A stretch of DNA of 5,926 nucleotides from Deltaproteobacteria bacterium (GTDB lineage: Bacteria; Desulfobacterota; DSM-4660; Desulfatiglandales; HGW-15), in assembly GCA_030671095.1 (NCBI GenBank), contig DAOVAK010000197.1, positions 1 to 5,926 on the forward strand. The letters run 5' to 3'. The position numbers and the translations under genes are program-made. Numbering within the stretch: position 1 is the first letter of the stretch; each line of letters opens with the position of its first letter. Shown here one piece after another: positions 1-5,824 of the stretch. The notes under the pieces were generated by a model. The model was not told the DNA's origin, searched no databases, and saw only the letters and a program-made list of their open reading frames with translations.

Positions 1-1
1 C

Positions 2-1060
2 AGCGGTTTGATCGCCCAGAAGGCGGCGTTGCTGGAGAAAATCAATAGGGAAAAGGATGAACTCAGGGACGAAAACCTAAGGCTGAGAAAGGAACTCAGC
101 AAGAGATACAGTTTCAGCAATATCATAGGCAACAGTCGCAAAATGCAGGAAGTTTTCCACCTCATCAACCAGGTGGCCAAGAGTAACGCCTCAGTGCTTC
201 TATTGGGCGAGAGCGGGACCGGGAAAGAACTTGTCGCCAACGCCATTCATTATGATAGCTTGCGTACAAACAAACCTTTGATCAAGGTGAATTGCGCTGC
301 ATTACCTGCCAACCTGGTGGAAGCGGAGTTGTTTGGTCATGAGAAAGGGGCCTTTACCGGAGCCGATCGCCAGAAGGAGGGTAAATTTGAACTGGCCAAT
401 GGAGGGACTATCTTCCTGGATGAAATTGGGGCACTTGCCCTGGAGAGCCAGGGCAAACTGTTGCGGGTCCTACAGGAAAGGGAACTGGAAAGGGTGGGTG
501 GAACCAAGACCATTAAGGTTAACGTGCGGCTCATTGTCGCGACCAACAAAGACCTTGCCAGTGCCGTTGAGGAGGGCACCTTTCGCGAAGATCTATTCTA
601 CCGCCTGAACGTATATCCCATCTATCTGCCTGGCTTGAGGGAGCGGGAGGCAGATGTGCTTTTGCTGGCCGACTATTTCCTCGAGAAGTATGCGCAAGAA
701 TATGACAAGGATATAAAGAGAATTTCCACACCTGCAATCGATGCCCTCACACAATACCACTGGCCAGGAAACGTCAGAGAGTTGGAAAACTGCATGGAAC
801 GGGCGGTTCTCCTGTGCGATGACCAGGTGATTCACAGCTACCATCTTCCCCCCACACTGCAAACGGCTGAAGATACGGGCACACATCAGTCCCAATCCCT
901 GAATGACGCCATTGAGAGATTTGAGAGGGAGTTGCTGATTGACGCATTGAAAAGTAGTCGTGGAAATATGAGACAGGCCGCCAAGAGTCTGGAAACCACC
1001 GAGCGAATCTTCGGATACAAAGTGAGAAAATACGACATAAATCCGAAGCAATATAAATAA
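2..1060 (+). CDS. NifA-like sigma-54-dependent activator, 5'-truncated by the window edge
   Basis: This is a bacterial enhancer-binding protein that would use ATP hydrolysis to open sigma-54 RNA polymerase promoters. Numbering from the TTG at 8, I see a short charged coiled-coil-like linker (about 12-33), then the AAA+ domain: Walker A GESGTGKE (67-74), the sigma-54-contacting GAFTGA loop (114-119), Walker B GGTIFLDE (132-139), sensor I ATNKDL (178-183), the arginine-finger segment [10 protein letters not shown] (192-201) and sensor [12 protein letters not shown] (252-261). The C-terminus (about 300-350) is a Fis-type HTH whose wording, [15 protein letters not shown], is closest to NifA. The reading frame is open to the window edge and the IAQ near the start resembles the end of a GAF domain, so the sensor domain lies upstream and the TTG is probably not the true start. 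The interdomain cysteine cluster of oxygen-sensitive NifA proteins is absent; only C96, C262 and C270 are present. The target is unknown, and another GAF-type activator is possible. Confidence 0.9.
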   Translation, partial: SGLIAQKAALLEKINREKDELRDENLRLRKELSKRYSFSNIIGNSRKMQEVFHLINQVAKSNASVLLLGESGTGKELVANAIHYDSLRTNKPLIKVNCAALPANLVEAELFGHEKGAFTGADRQKEGKFELANGGTIFLDEIGALALESQGKLLRVLQERELERVGGTKTIKVNVRLIVATNKDLASAVEEGTFREDLFYRLNVYPIYLPGLREREADVLLLADYFLEKYAQEYDKDIKRISTPAIDALTQYHWPGNVRELENCMERAVLLCDDQVIHSYHLPPTLQTAEDTGTHQSQSLNDAIERFERELLIDALKSSRGNMRQAAKSLETTERIFGYKVRKYDINPKQYK

Positions 1061-1163
1061 TGCCTACCGCAGTGCCTCCCATCTCCTTCCTGACAGGTCC
1101 CCAACACCTCTGATCCCTGCCTTCTGACGCGCCTGTGCTTGGCGAGATCTTGACGTCCGAGCC

Positions 1164-1191
1164 TTGACACACCGTAGTTAGAGCTTAATTT
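1164..1191 (+). promoter_or_regulatory. Weak candidate promoter upstream of the unknown gene
   Basis: A perfect TTGACA (1164-1169) is followed after 16 bp by TAATTT (1186-1191), which matches the -10 consensus at only three of six bases. A second CTTGAC lies 14 bp upstream (1149-1154). An imperfect inverted repeat, TAGTTAGA / TCTACTA (1175-1182 and 1191-1197), overlaps the candidate -10 and could be an operator. If the site is real, transcription would start near 1198 and leave a leader of about 70 nt before the ATG at 1272. The evidence is pattern only. Confidence 0.22.
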
Positions 1192-1259
1192 CTACTAGAG
1201 TGATAGGATATATCCCCTCGAAACAAATAGGGAAACTTCAAACCCCATCTCTCATTCTT

Positions 1260-1264
1260 GAGGG
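1260..1264 (+). promoter_or_regulatory. Ribosome-binding site that decides the start at 1272
   Basis: GAGGG ends 7 nt before the ATG at 1272, a normal spacing. The longer frame opens at a GTG at 1200 with no purine-rich sequence in front of it. The 24 extra residues it would add also look unlike the rest of the protein, so the ATG is preferred. Confidence 0.5.
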
Positions 1265-1271
1265 CCTCGTC

Positions 1272-2594
1272 ATGCATTCAAAAGTAGAAACATCCCATCC
1301 GCAGAGAATCACACTCACTGATGGAATTCGCAGGAATTTCTTTGACAAAATCTTTCCTGGGACAGTCTCTGAGTTGGCGACCGTTAAGGGCTTGTCCTAT
1401 AACTTGGTCTATAATCTCGTCCACGGAAGGATCCACTCCCTTTCTAAAAGCGATTACAGAAGAATATTCGGAGACGAACCACCCTATCAGGTGCCCAAAA
1501 GGGTCGATGGAGCGTTCTTCAGGGACATGGTAAGACTCTGGCTGTTCTTGAGCGATGATATAACGGAGTCGGATCTTTATGAGGAATTCTACAAGGGCAA
1601 GAAATTCAAGAGAGTGGACTATAGAATCTTCAGTGGTGAGATAAGGAGCATTGATCGAAGACTTGAGAGAATCATGGAGCAGAAATTTTTGGATCACGGG
1701 TTTGGCAGGTCAGAAATAGAAAAAGGGATACGAGATTTGGAACGGATGGGTGAAGAAGAAAGGGTTGATTATGAGGAGATAAGGCCTGCCTTGGACTATC
1801 TTGAAGATGCCTTGGAAGTTAATCCCTCCCGTATACTGAACCAGTGGTCGGAGCGTTATGAATCCGGGGAGCTGAGGACTGTGCCGGATAAAATATATGC
1901 GTATGCTTTGGAACTGAGAAAAAGAACAGAAGAGGCTGTCAGCTCCGGTTCCAGATTTGCACTCGAGAAACTGAAAGAAGAGATCTACGGAAGAAGAAGA
2001 GGACTGACGCTTTACTCTGAGGTAGAGGAGGAATTGGAGTTTTTGCGAAAATACGCCAGGAAGAGTCCAAAAAGATACTTGGGAAGAAGTATCAGTGTCT
2101 ACAGAAAAACAAAACTAAAAAGGATAGCTTTCTGGAGGGCTCAGAAAATTAAGGATGATTGTAACGAATTCCTGGGGAACAGACTGGACCTTCCACTTAA
2201 ATCTATCCCCAAATCCCATGCAAGATCCCGGATAGGCAGACTTCTTTCTTTTCTGAGGGGCTATTTAGTGAACAAAATGATAGACGCGGAAGACAGACCG
2301 GACGAGAAAACCATTCTGACGCCATACCGTTATAACAAAGAGGAATATAAGAAAGAAAAATATGGATATACGAGCGTGGACAGTGCAGCACGTGTTTTAG
2401 GGATGAGCAAAAAGGCATTCGACCTGTTGTTGTGTGAACACAGTGATGTATTCAAAAGAATTGGCATATACGCCGAAAAATGGTATCTGCCTAATTTGTA
2501 TCTGAAGGAAATCGTGGAAAAAGAAGGCTTTGATTTAGTCGTATTGAAATATGAATCCCTGGCAAGAAATGGCAAGCGCTCGCCTTGCTTTTAA
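1272..2594 (+). CDS. Unknown protein of 440 aa with HTH-like segments at both ends
   Basis: I do not recognise this protein. The preferred ATG follows a GAGGG site; the frame could extend to a GTG at 1200. Numbered from that GTG, residues 55-91 form an HTH-like block: ELATVKGLS, a turn, then YNLVYNLVHGR as a possible recognition helix, then a SKSDYRRIFGDEPP tail. Residues 105-330 are a long, highly charged, mostly helical middle, rich in Lys, Arg and Glu, including a GRRRG patch (264-268). Residues 391-430 hold a second HTH- or excisionase-like block (SAARVLGMSKKAFDLLL) ending in WYLP. There is no signal peptide, membrane helix or catalytic motif I can name, so the inference is a cytoplasmic DNA- or RNA-binding protein. 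About three quarters of its arginines use AGA or AGG, a stronger bias than in the NifA-like gene, which could reflect transfer. It stands alone on this strand and ends 12 bp from the stop of a convergent cytochrome gene. It looks like a real gene because the frame is long and both ends have domain-like texture. Confidence 0.8.
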   Translation: MHSKVETSHPQRITLTDGIRRNFFDKIFPGTVSELATVKGLSYNLVYNLVHGRIHSLSKSDYRRIFGDEPPYQVPKRVDGAFFRDMVRLWLFLSDDITESDLYEEFYKGKKFKRVDYRIFSGEIRSIDRRLERIMEQKFLDHGFGRSEIEKGIRDLERMGEEERVDYEEIRPALDYLEDALEVNPSRILNQWSERYESGELRTVPDKIYAYALELRKRTEEAVSSGSRFALEKLKEEIYGRRRGLTLYSEVEEELEFLRKYARKSPKRYLGRSISVYRKTKLKRIAFWRAQKIKDDCNEFLGNRLDLPLKSIPKSHARSRIGRLLSFLRGYLVNKMIDAEDRPDEKTILTPYRYNKEEYKKEKYGYTSVDSAARVLGMSKKAFDLLLCEHSDVFKRIGIYAEKWYLPNLYLKEIVEKEGFDLVVLKYESLARNGKRSPCF

Positions 2595-2606
2595 TCTTTT
2601 CCTCTT

Positions 2607-3311
2607 TTAAAGCGTTTTAAGAAACGCTATAAGCGCATCTACCTTTTCCTCTGAAAGTTCAGGAAAAGCAGGCATATTCTTGAAAGGTGTTTTCAACTGC
2701 ATACGGATATTGGCCTCGGTCACGGGACGGCCGCTCACCGGCAGTTTCTCCAACTGAAAGAGACGCTGCATGCCAGGACCAATCTTGTATTCAGCCTTAT
2801 CTGAATGGTGGCAGGCCGAACAGCTTTCGGTAAAGACGATGGCCCCCTCACTGACAAGACCCTCTTGCGGTTCGACTGCGGGGGCCCTTTTCCCATATAC
2901 TAACTCCCCACCAAAATAGCCAATGCCAATGACGACCACCAAGCAAACGGCATATATGGTCACAATATTCTTTAACGAGTTTTCAGTCCAAAAGCCCATG
3001 ACAATGGCAATGAGGAGAAGAACCAGAAGTACACCCGCCAGTATGAGCTTCATGGTGATGGGAAAGATCAAATCTCCTGCAAAGCGATGTTGCCAGTCTG
3101 CATATCCCAGCACGGCCGTGGGCAACAGGGCGATAAGTGCCAAAACGATGCAGTGCCGTGCAGTTCGAGCAAGACTTTCTCGCCTAAAAAACATGGCTAT
3201 CAAAACAAAAATAAATGCGCCCATCACGAGACCCATAACCAGATGGGTCAATGTGGGATGAAGGGGATGTGTGTAGCCAATTTTTGCCAGTATCTGATAG
3301 ACAGATTCCAT
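2607..3311 (-). CDS. DUF2231-like membrane protein with C-terminal cytochrome c domain
   Basis: This 234-aa protein has two parts. Residues 1-135 carry four predicted membrane helices (about 20-41, 53-71, 84-106, 114-133) with the conserved-looking HPLHPTLTH segment at 15-23, typical of the DUF2231 family. Residues about 152-234 are a class I cytochrome c: haem-attachment motif CSACH (164-168) and a probable axial methionine, M213, in KNMPAF. The basic loop FFRRESLARTAR between helices 1 and 2 predicts a cytoplasmic side there, so the N-terminus and the haem domain should both face the periplasm. The likely role is membrane-tethered electron transfer; partner and substrate are not evident. 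H18, H23, H53 and H75 could bind a b-type haem in the membrane, but that is a guess. The start is set by an AAAGGAG site 10 nt upstream. No other respiratory gene is adjacent, and no clear promoter is seen in the GC-rich repeats upstream. Confidence 0.88.
   Translation of the reverse strand: MESVYQILAKIGYTHPLHPTLTHLVMGLVMGAFIFVLIAMFFRRESLARTARHCIVLALIALLPTAVLGYADWQHRFAGDLIFPITMKLILAGVLLVLLLIAIVMGFWTENSLKNIVTIYAVCLVVVIGIGYFGGELVYGKRAPAVEPQEGLVSEGAIVFTESCSACHHSDKAEYKIGPGMQRLFQLEKLPVSGRPVTEANIRMQLKTPFKNMPAFPELSEEKVDALIAFLKTL
2611..2628. repeat. 7-bp inverted repeat between convergent genes
   Basis: AGCGTTT (2611-2617) and AAACGCT (2622-2628) pair perfectly around a TAAG loop. The repeat lies inside the last codons of the cytochrome gene and just past the stop of the unknown gene. 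Its position suits a two-way transcription stop, but neither strand has a U-tract after the stem, so I do not call it a terminator. Confidence 0.4.
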
Positions 3312-3321
3312 CGTGTTTGCG

Positions 3322-3328
3322 CTCCTTT
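3322..3328 (-). promoter_or_regulatory. Strong ribosome-binding site of the cytochrome gene
   Basis: Read on the minus strand, AAAGGAG is followed by a 10-nt spacer and then the ATG at 3311-3309. This fixes the start and excludes the longer spurious frame that runs through the GC-rich repeats. Confidence 0.75.
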
Positions 3329-3548
3329 CTCACTCCACTCTCACTCGCCTTCGCCAGGATGCCCCGCTGCCCCGCACCGCAAGCGGCATCTTCGACAAGC
3401 GGGATCTCCGCTTTGCTCCGAGAAGCACGGGCCTGCCCGCCATCGCGACCCTGTCCTCGCTCAGGCGAGGCGGGCGGGGAGGATCGGCGTTCGCCAAAAG
3501 CTTCGGCCCGATAAAATGGCGAGAGGCGACCGCGGCGTAGCCCGCAGG

Positions 3549-3622
3549 GCGCCCGTCCTCTCCATCCTCCGCAGTAGCCTGCTACGGAGGACGGGCGCAG
3601 TAGCCCTGCTACGGAGGATGGA
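3549..3622. repeat. Tandem duplicated unit with interleaved inverted repeats
   Basis: A unit of 22-23 bp beginning GCAGTAGCC and ending GCTACGGAGGA plus one base occurs at 3571-3592 and again at 3597-3619; the second copy has one extra C. Two perfect inverted repeats interlock around it: GCGCCCGTCCTC (3549-3560) with GAGGACGGGCGC (3587-3598), and TCCATCCTCCG (3561-3571) with CGGAGGATGGA (3612-3622). The two stems cannot form together, because each loop contains one arm of the other. Confidence 0.8.
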
Positions 3623-3668
3623 AAGCCGGGTGGCTTCGGCGTAGTTCCGCTTGGCTTTGCCACAGATG

Positions 3669-3687
3669 CCCCGCCCTGTGGGCGGGG
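3669..3687. repeat. Perfect 8-bp GC hairpin, REP-like
   Basis: CCCCGCCC (3669-3676), loop TGT, GGGCGGGG (3680-3687). On the minus strand the stem is preceded by GAAGCT, giving the short foot plus GC-palindrome layout seen in REP elements and in subterminal hairpins of IS200/IS605-type elements. No U-tract follows on either strand, so it is not a typical terminator. No transposase gene is present in the window. Confidence 0.5.
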
Positions 3688-3700
3688 AGCTTCACTTCTC

Positions 3701-4069
3701 AGTAAGCCCAAAAGAGCAAAGTGTCCATGGTGTTCGTTTATGGGATTTTCATCGGGTTCAAATCCATCATGGAGCCATCCTTTTTAGGCACATAAGACTA
3801 CGGAATTTGCAATTTCAGGGCAACCCTTATTCTAAAAATACAGTAATCTTACCCGGAAAATACAGTATTGAGCCCATTGACCACCGCATAATTTATCACA
3901 AAAATCGACTTAATGCGCTTAAAAGTAGCCTTGATAAGCCCAAAAAATCCAAAGGAGGTGCTCCATCAAACGAAGTCTAATAACGGTCTTTGGAGCAAAA
4001 GCCGTCCTTGTATAATGCATGTTGTAACTAAAAAGCGGGATTTGCGAAAGAGTAGGCTATTTTGTAATG
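3701..4069. other. AT-rich intergenic stretch without a convincing gene
   Basis: About 370 bp between the GC-rich repeats and the palindromic element. Short frames on both strands have no recognisable domain, and the + frame open to 3980 begins inside the repeats. The stretch contains an 11-bp tandem direct repeat (3835-3867), AAAGGAGGTG (3951-3960) with no start codon at a usable distance, a 7-bp inverted repeat TGCTCCA/TGGAGCA (3959-3965 and 3991-3997), and a perfect TATAAT (4011-4016) with no matching -35 box. It could be the remains of a decayed gene. Confidence 0.5.
3835..3867. repeat. 11-bp direct repeat, two copies spaced 22 bp apart
   Basis: AAAATACAGTA occurs at 3835-3845 and exactly again at 3857-3867, with 11 bp between the copies. 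The 22-bp period is close to two helical turns, so a protein bound to both copies would lie on one face of the DNA. No promoter or gene is recognisably attached to it. Confidence 0.6.
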
Positions 4070-4320
4070 GGTGTCAGGTCTCAACAAGCTGTTGCCCAAA
4101 CCGGATTATCAATTCTTACCAAATCCCAATTTACGCATTGCCCATTGGGTGTGGAAATGGGTCCTGATGCCTTTTCTGAAAAGACTAGGCCGGGAGAGCC
4201 TCGGTATGAAAGAAAAGGCATCAGGAGCCAACCAGGAGCCCAAGCTGAGGTTTGGGCAACAGCCTGTCAACATATGACAGACTGCAATTTGGATTTTGTT
4301 GAAAGTTGAGACCTGACACC
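4070..4320. mobile_element. 251-bp nested-palindrome element, MITE-like, with 16-bp terminal inverted repeats
   Basis: The ends are GGTGTCAGGTCTCAAC (4070-4085) and its exact reverse complement (4305-4320). Inside lie two further perfect inverted repeats in nested order: GCTGTTGCCCAAACC (4088-4102) with GGTTTGGGCAACAGC (4249-4263), and TCCTGATGCCTTTTCT (4162-4177) with AGAAAAGGCATCAGGA (4211-4226). The right arm carries 41 nt (4264-4304) with no partner on the left, including its own hairpin CTGTCA/TGACAG (4264-4269 and 4275-4280). The frames inside are short and have no domain, so the element would be non-autonomous. I see no clear target-site duplication. The end sequence resembles repeats I associate with REP-associated (Y1, IS200-like) transposases, but this is recollection and was not tested. 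Either strand could fold into a long imperfect hairpin if transcribed. Confidence 0.7.
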
Positions 4321-4355
4321 TTTTCGGAAATCACAGTTCATCCCTTGCGTATCAA

Positions 4356-4631
4356 ATGGACCGTTCGGGATTCATGGGGCTCCACGAGTCGCAAAGACCG
4401 AGGGGTACCTCCCGTCTTTTCAAATGGGCACTGAACGAGTATAGATTTCTCAAGGGAGTGAGAACTGTGGTTGATGACGCTGAAGAAAAGATTGAACACT
4501 ACGGAAAGAGGATGAAGTTGAAGGGAGAGCTCGTATTATTCCAGGATAAATCCCAGAGCCTCGCGGGAGAAGAAAATGGCAAGGGTGAAGGTGGCCTGAA
4601 TATTCAAGGAAAACGGACGTTTAAATCATAG
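4356..4631 (+). CDS. Doubtful 91-aa ORF, unknown
   Basis: The frame starts 35 bp after the palindromic element and ends 3 bp into the convergent transporter gene. I do not recognise the product. From about residue 19 it reads like a soluble charged protein (LFKWALNEYRFLKGV, then DDAEEKIEHYGKRMKLKGE), with a Gly- and Lys-rich tail and no membrane segment. No ribosome-binding site precedes the ATG at 4356; the next in-frame ATG, at 4374, has only GGGA very close to it. The first 18 residues look less natural than the rest. It could be a small gene, the 3' remnant of a longer gene interrupted by the element, or chance. Confidence 0.25.
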   Translation: MDRSGFMGLHESQRPRGTSRLFKWALNEYRFLKGVRTVVDDAEEKIEHYGKRMKLKGELVLFQDKSQSLAGEENGKGEGGLNIQGKRTFKS

Positions 4632-5525
4632 CTTTTTACCAGCTTCGCGTAGGCTGAGAACTGCGCCAATCATGCCAAAAGTGACAAGGATGAGACCTAG
4701 ACCGGCTATGGCAGAAAGAGGCTCATGGAGGAGGGGCACGGCAACTAGAGCTGCCGTACCTGGCACGGCAGCCGTCATCATGGTTGTTACAACCGGTCCC
4801 AAAGCAGCGACAGCTCGGGTATAGGCGAGCAACGCCACAATGACAGATAGAAAGCCTTGAAAGATGCCCTGGAGGAATACCTCGCCCAGGGGTGCGATTA
4901 AAAGGTTAGAAGGCAAAAAGACAAGATAGACCGGAAGGTAGGCAATCATGGAGAGAACTGCCACAATAGCCGTTGCCTGAAAAGGAGTGACGCGCCATGC
5001 TCTGGCAAAAACGGTATATGCAGACCAGGATATGGAGGCCCCAAGGAACAGCATGTCCCCCCACATTTGATCTGATGTGGTGAACGCTAAACTCTCTCTC
5101 GCCATAAGCCCCATACCGCAGAAGATCACCACAAGACTGACGATCCGCGTCGGGCCAACTTTTTCCTTGATCATCAAAACAGCAAACAGGGTGGTGAACA
5201 GCGGCAACATACCCGTGATGAGCACGCCACCGTGAGCGGTTGGCGCAAATGAAAAACCGACGTAGGCAAATAATGCAAAAGCTGGCCCTGCGCTCAGTGT
5301 AATTGCTGCAACTTGACCAGGCTTGAGCCCCCCAAATCCGTTTCGAATGAGAACTGGTAGCATGATAATTCCGGACACGCCGAAGCGGAGCGCTGCCAAA
5401 TCAAAAGGTGTCAATACGCCAGATGCGCCGTAACGGGAGAGGACCAGAAAGCTTGACCACAAAACCACAACGGCCAGGGAACAGGCGATTCCTATGATCT
5501 GTTCGCGGCGAGAGCCTACACTCAT
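4626..5525 (-). CDS. EamA/DMT-superfamily transporter, 10 membrane helices
   Basis: This 299-aa protein has the usual length and two-repeat structure of drug/metabolite (EamA, RhaT-like) transporters. Ten hydrophobic segments are visible in two halves, residues about 10-143 and 156-293. Each half ends with the family's signature of a glutamate followed by a Gly-rich last helix: E121 in KEKVGPTRIVSLVVIFCGMG, and E268 in LLHEPLSAIAGLGLILVTFG. The first half also has the typical PFDLAALRF segment (40-48). It would be an inner-membrane exporter or permease for a small metabolite or amino acid; the substrate cannot be read from sequence. The start is well supported by AGGAG 7 nt upstream and a sigma-70-type promoter. 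It is transcribed alone in this window and convergent with the doubtful 91-aa ORF, whose stop overlaps its own. No frameshift or missing part is seen. Confidence 0.93.
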   Translation of the reverse strand: MSVGSRREQIIGIACSLAVVVLWSSFLVLSRYGASGVLTPFDLAALRFGVSGIIMLPVLIRNGFGGLKPGQVAAITLSAGPAFALFAYVGFSFAPTAHGGVLITGMLPLFTTLFAVLMIKEKVGPTRIVSLVVIFCGMGLMARESLAFTTSDQMWGDMLFLGASISWSAYTVFARAWRVTPFQATAIVAVLSMIAYLPVYLVFLPSNLLIAPLGEVFLQGIFQGFLSVIVALLAYTRAVAALGPVVTTMMTAAVPGTAALVAVPLLHEPLSAIAGLGLILVTFGMIGAVLSLREAGKKL

Positions 5526-5532
5526 CCATTTT

Positions 5533-5537
5533 CTCCT
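5533..5537 (-). promoter_or_regulatory. Ribosome-binding site of the EamA transporter
   Basis: Minus-strand AGGAG, 7-nt spacer, then the ATG at 5525-5523. An overlapping ATG 4 nt further upstream is out of frame and too close to the site, so the annotated start is preferred. Confidence 0.7.
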
Positions 5538-5550
5538 AAGCGTGAGAGGA

Positions 5551-5566
5551 CTCGTTTCCCGACGAG
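5551..5566 (-). promoter_or_regulatory. Inverted repeat at the predicted transcription start of the transporter gene
   Basis: CTCGT (5551-5555) and ACGAG (5562-5566) are separated by 6 bp and straddle the predicted start of transcription. The site could be a repressor operator or a 5'-end RNA hairpin. The arms are only 5 bp, so chance is possible. Confidence 0.25.
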
Positions 5567-5569
5567 GGG

Positions 5570-5598
5570 AGAATAGGGAAAAGAGGGTTGGGTGTCAA
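5570..5598 (-). promoter_or_regulatory. Sigma-70-type promoter of the EamA transporter
   Basis: On the minus strand, TTGACA (5598-5593, perfect -35) is followed by exactly 17 bp and TATTCT (5575-5570, four of six bases of the -10 consensus). The predicted transcription start is near 5563, about 38 nt before the start codon. This is the best promoter in the window. Confidence 0.6.
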
Positions 5599-5824
5599 TG
5601 ATAAGTTGCAGACACGATGTTGTCACGGAGGGTTATCTAAATTTGCTCATGGGGCACCATTTGGGAGCGCTCAGTTATTTTCAATCTTCCAAAGGGTTCT
5701 TAAGCTTCGAGAAAGGACAATCAAACTAGCCGTAGATATTTTAGGCCGAAATGACGGCAGGGATTGGGTGATGGGAGTAAGTATAGGCTATGATACATTC
5801 CCCCATATCAGACTCCCCATTTCT
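5599..5824. other. Intergenic stretch, no gene recognised
   Basis: A + frame is open from about 5588 to 5860, but it has no ribosome-binding site, no familiar domain, and it runs out inside the GC palindromes, so it is not called. GTGTC/GACAC (5592-5596 and 5611-5615) form a short inverted repeat that overlaps the transporter -35 box. Nothing else is supported here. Confidence 0.5.

Larger units (their letters stand above)
3340..3690. repeat. GC-rich cluster of hairpins and duplicated palindromes
   Basis: About 350 bp of much higher GC than its surroundings is packed with self-complementary units. These include AAGCGG-GATCT-CCGCTT (3397-3413), CCTCGC-TCAG-GCGAGG (3455-3470), GCCCGCC/GGCGGGC (3435-3441 and 3469-3475), the interleaved palindromes at 3549-3622, and an 8-bp stem at 3669-3687. 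Frames open across it in several directions, but their products are low-complexity Pro, Arg, Gly and Ser strings with no domain, so I treat the region as non-coding. It resembles REP- or BIME-type repeat arrays. It lies directly upstream of the cytochrome gene and may contain or replace its promoter. Confidence 0.65.

Noticed and set aside
3087..3644. Plus-strand frame of 185 codons across the cytochrome gene and the repeats
   Set aside because: It is antisense to the cytochrome gene, has no ribosome-binding site, and its composition is driven by the palindromes.
3184..3711. Long minus-strand frame through the GC-rich region, overlapping the cytochrome gene
   Set aside because: It overlaps a well-supported gene in another frame, and its product is low-complexity Pro/Arg/Gly/Ser sequence made by the repeats.
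3651..3980. Plus-strand frame of 109 codons in the AT-rich stretch
   Set aside because: It starts inside the repeat island, has no ribosome-binding site and no recognisable domain.
4011..4016. Perfect TATAAT hexamer as a promoter
   Set aside because: No acceptable -35 hexamer lies 16-18 bp upstream, and the only thing downstream is the palindromic element.
4189..4213. GAGAGCC...TATGAAAG resembles a short phrase of group II introns
   Set aside because: The match is only a few bases, sits in the loop of an inverted repeat, and no domain V or intron-encoded protein is present.
4067..4309. Small ORF inside the 251-bp palindromic element
   Set aside because: Its sequence is dictated by the inverted-repeat arms and shows no protein-like features.
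3320..4320. CRISPR-like array in the repeat-rich region
   Set aside because: Repeats are palindromic, of unequal length and spacing, and at most two copies each, with no regular spacers or cas genes.
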